Source: Prochlorococcus marinus str. MIT 9215 (GTDB lineage Bacteria; Cyanobacteriota; Cyanobacteriia; PCC-6307; Cyanobiaceae). Taken from it: DNA of 7,198 bases. Below are positions 6,882-7,198 of this stretch, piece after piece. The stretch spans positions 1 to 7,198 of the forward strand of contig CATBLW010000235.1 in assembly GCA_949486985.1 (NCBI GenBank), read 5' to 3'. Every line of letters starts with the position of its first letter. Within the stretch, counting starts at the first letter, position 1. The position numbers were made by a program, and so were the translations under genes. The notes beneath the pieces were generated by a model. It had not been told where the DNA came from and did no database searches. It was given only the letters and a program-made list of their open reading frames with translations.

Positions 6882-7198
6882 TCAAGAATCCAAAAGCTCA
6901 CGGAAGTAGGCAATGGTGGACACCAAGCCATCTTGCAAGTTCACCTGAGGCTGCCAACCAAGTTCCTGCACCGCCAAATCAATCACAGGTTGCCGTTGCA
7001 ATGGATCATCCGCAGGCAAAGGCTGCTCAATCAATGAAAGCGCTGGATTGATCTGCTGGCGGACCTGATCAGCTAACTGACGAATCGTGAATTCAGCTGG
7101 ATTACCAAGATTAAGGGGACCAGAGATCTCTCCATTCATCAAGCGGATCAAACCCTCCACCAAATCTTCCACGTAGCAAAAACTGCGCGTTTGACTTC
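6882..7198 (-). CDS. uxs: UDP-glucuronate decarboxylase (UDP-xylose synthase), C-terminal part
   Basis: Only the last 104 residues are in view; the gene runs off the right edge, and by family length about 200 N-terminal residues are missing. The visible part opens with SQTRSFCYVEDL (from base 7196), the block expected near two-thirds of this extended short-chain dehydrogenase family. It continues with GPLNLGNPAEFTIRQLA, then DDPLQRQPVIDLA and LGWQPQV, and ends with an amphipathic helix STIAYFRELL. Members use bound NAD to oxidise, decarboxylate and re-reduce UDP-glucuronate to UDP-xylose in the cytosol. The Rossmann motif and the Tyr-x3-Lys pair lie outside the window, so activity cannot be judged. 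It lies on the same strand as, and upstream of, hisS-ugd-epimerase, and would use the product of Ugd. A related nucleotide-sugar dehydratase is the alternative, but TRSFCYV with the DDPLQRQP block strongly favours the decarboxylase. Confidence 0.88.
   Translation of the reverse strand, partial: SQTRSFCYVEDLVEGLIRLMNGEISGPLNLGNPAEFTIRQLADQVRQQINPALSLIEQPLPADDPLQRQPVIDLAVQELGWQPQVNLQDGLVSTIAYFRELLDS

Overview
The window looks like chromosomal DNA of a cyanobacterium, most likely a marine picocyanobacterium of the Synechococcus / low-light Prochlorococcus kind. This is inferred from the cyanobacterial-type HisRS N-terminus (LQSLRGMVDLLP), moderate base composition, absence of clear Shine-Dalgarno sites at the major starts, and two long empty intergenic stretches of roughly 440-455 bp. 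No marker in the window fixes the genus.

Layout. Positions 1-455 hold no supportable gene, but carry a perfect 12-bp direct repeat just upstream of the first gene. Positions 456-2603 (+) encode a 715-residue fusion of a class II aldolase and a short-chain dehydrogenase, a likely sugar-catabolic enzyme. It converges, with only 43 bp between stop codons, on a minus-strand block read right to left: hisS (6445-5111), ugd (5114-3666) and a UDP-glucuronate 4-epimerase gene (3669-2647). Both junctions in this block are 4-bp ATGA overlaps, so the three genes look like one translationally coupled operon. Upstream of hisS is a 436-bp gap with a weak candidate promoter and a short inverted repeat. At the right edge is the 3' part of a UDP-glucuronate decarboxylase gene (UDP-xylose synthase), also on the minus strand and cut by the window end.

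How the genes fit together. Ugd oxidises UDP-glucose to UDP-glucuronate. The 4-epimerase turns that into UDP-galacturonate, and the decarboxylase turns it into UDP-xylose. The minus-strand genes therefore supply acidic and pentose sugar donors for a surface polysaccharide, with the housekeeping hisS embedded between the two branches. The aldolase/dehydrogenase is on the other strand and is not obviously part of that pathway; no sugar kinase or isomerase is visible to define its substrate.

I found no mobile element, CRISPR array, tRNA, rRNA or clearly new system. The points most worth a second look are the hisS/sugar-nucleotide coupling, the orphan aldolase-dehydrogenase fusion, and the repeat in front of it.
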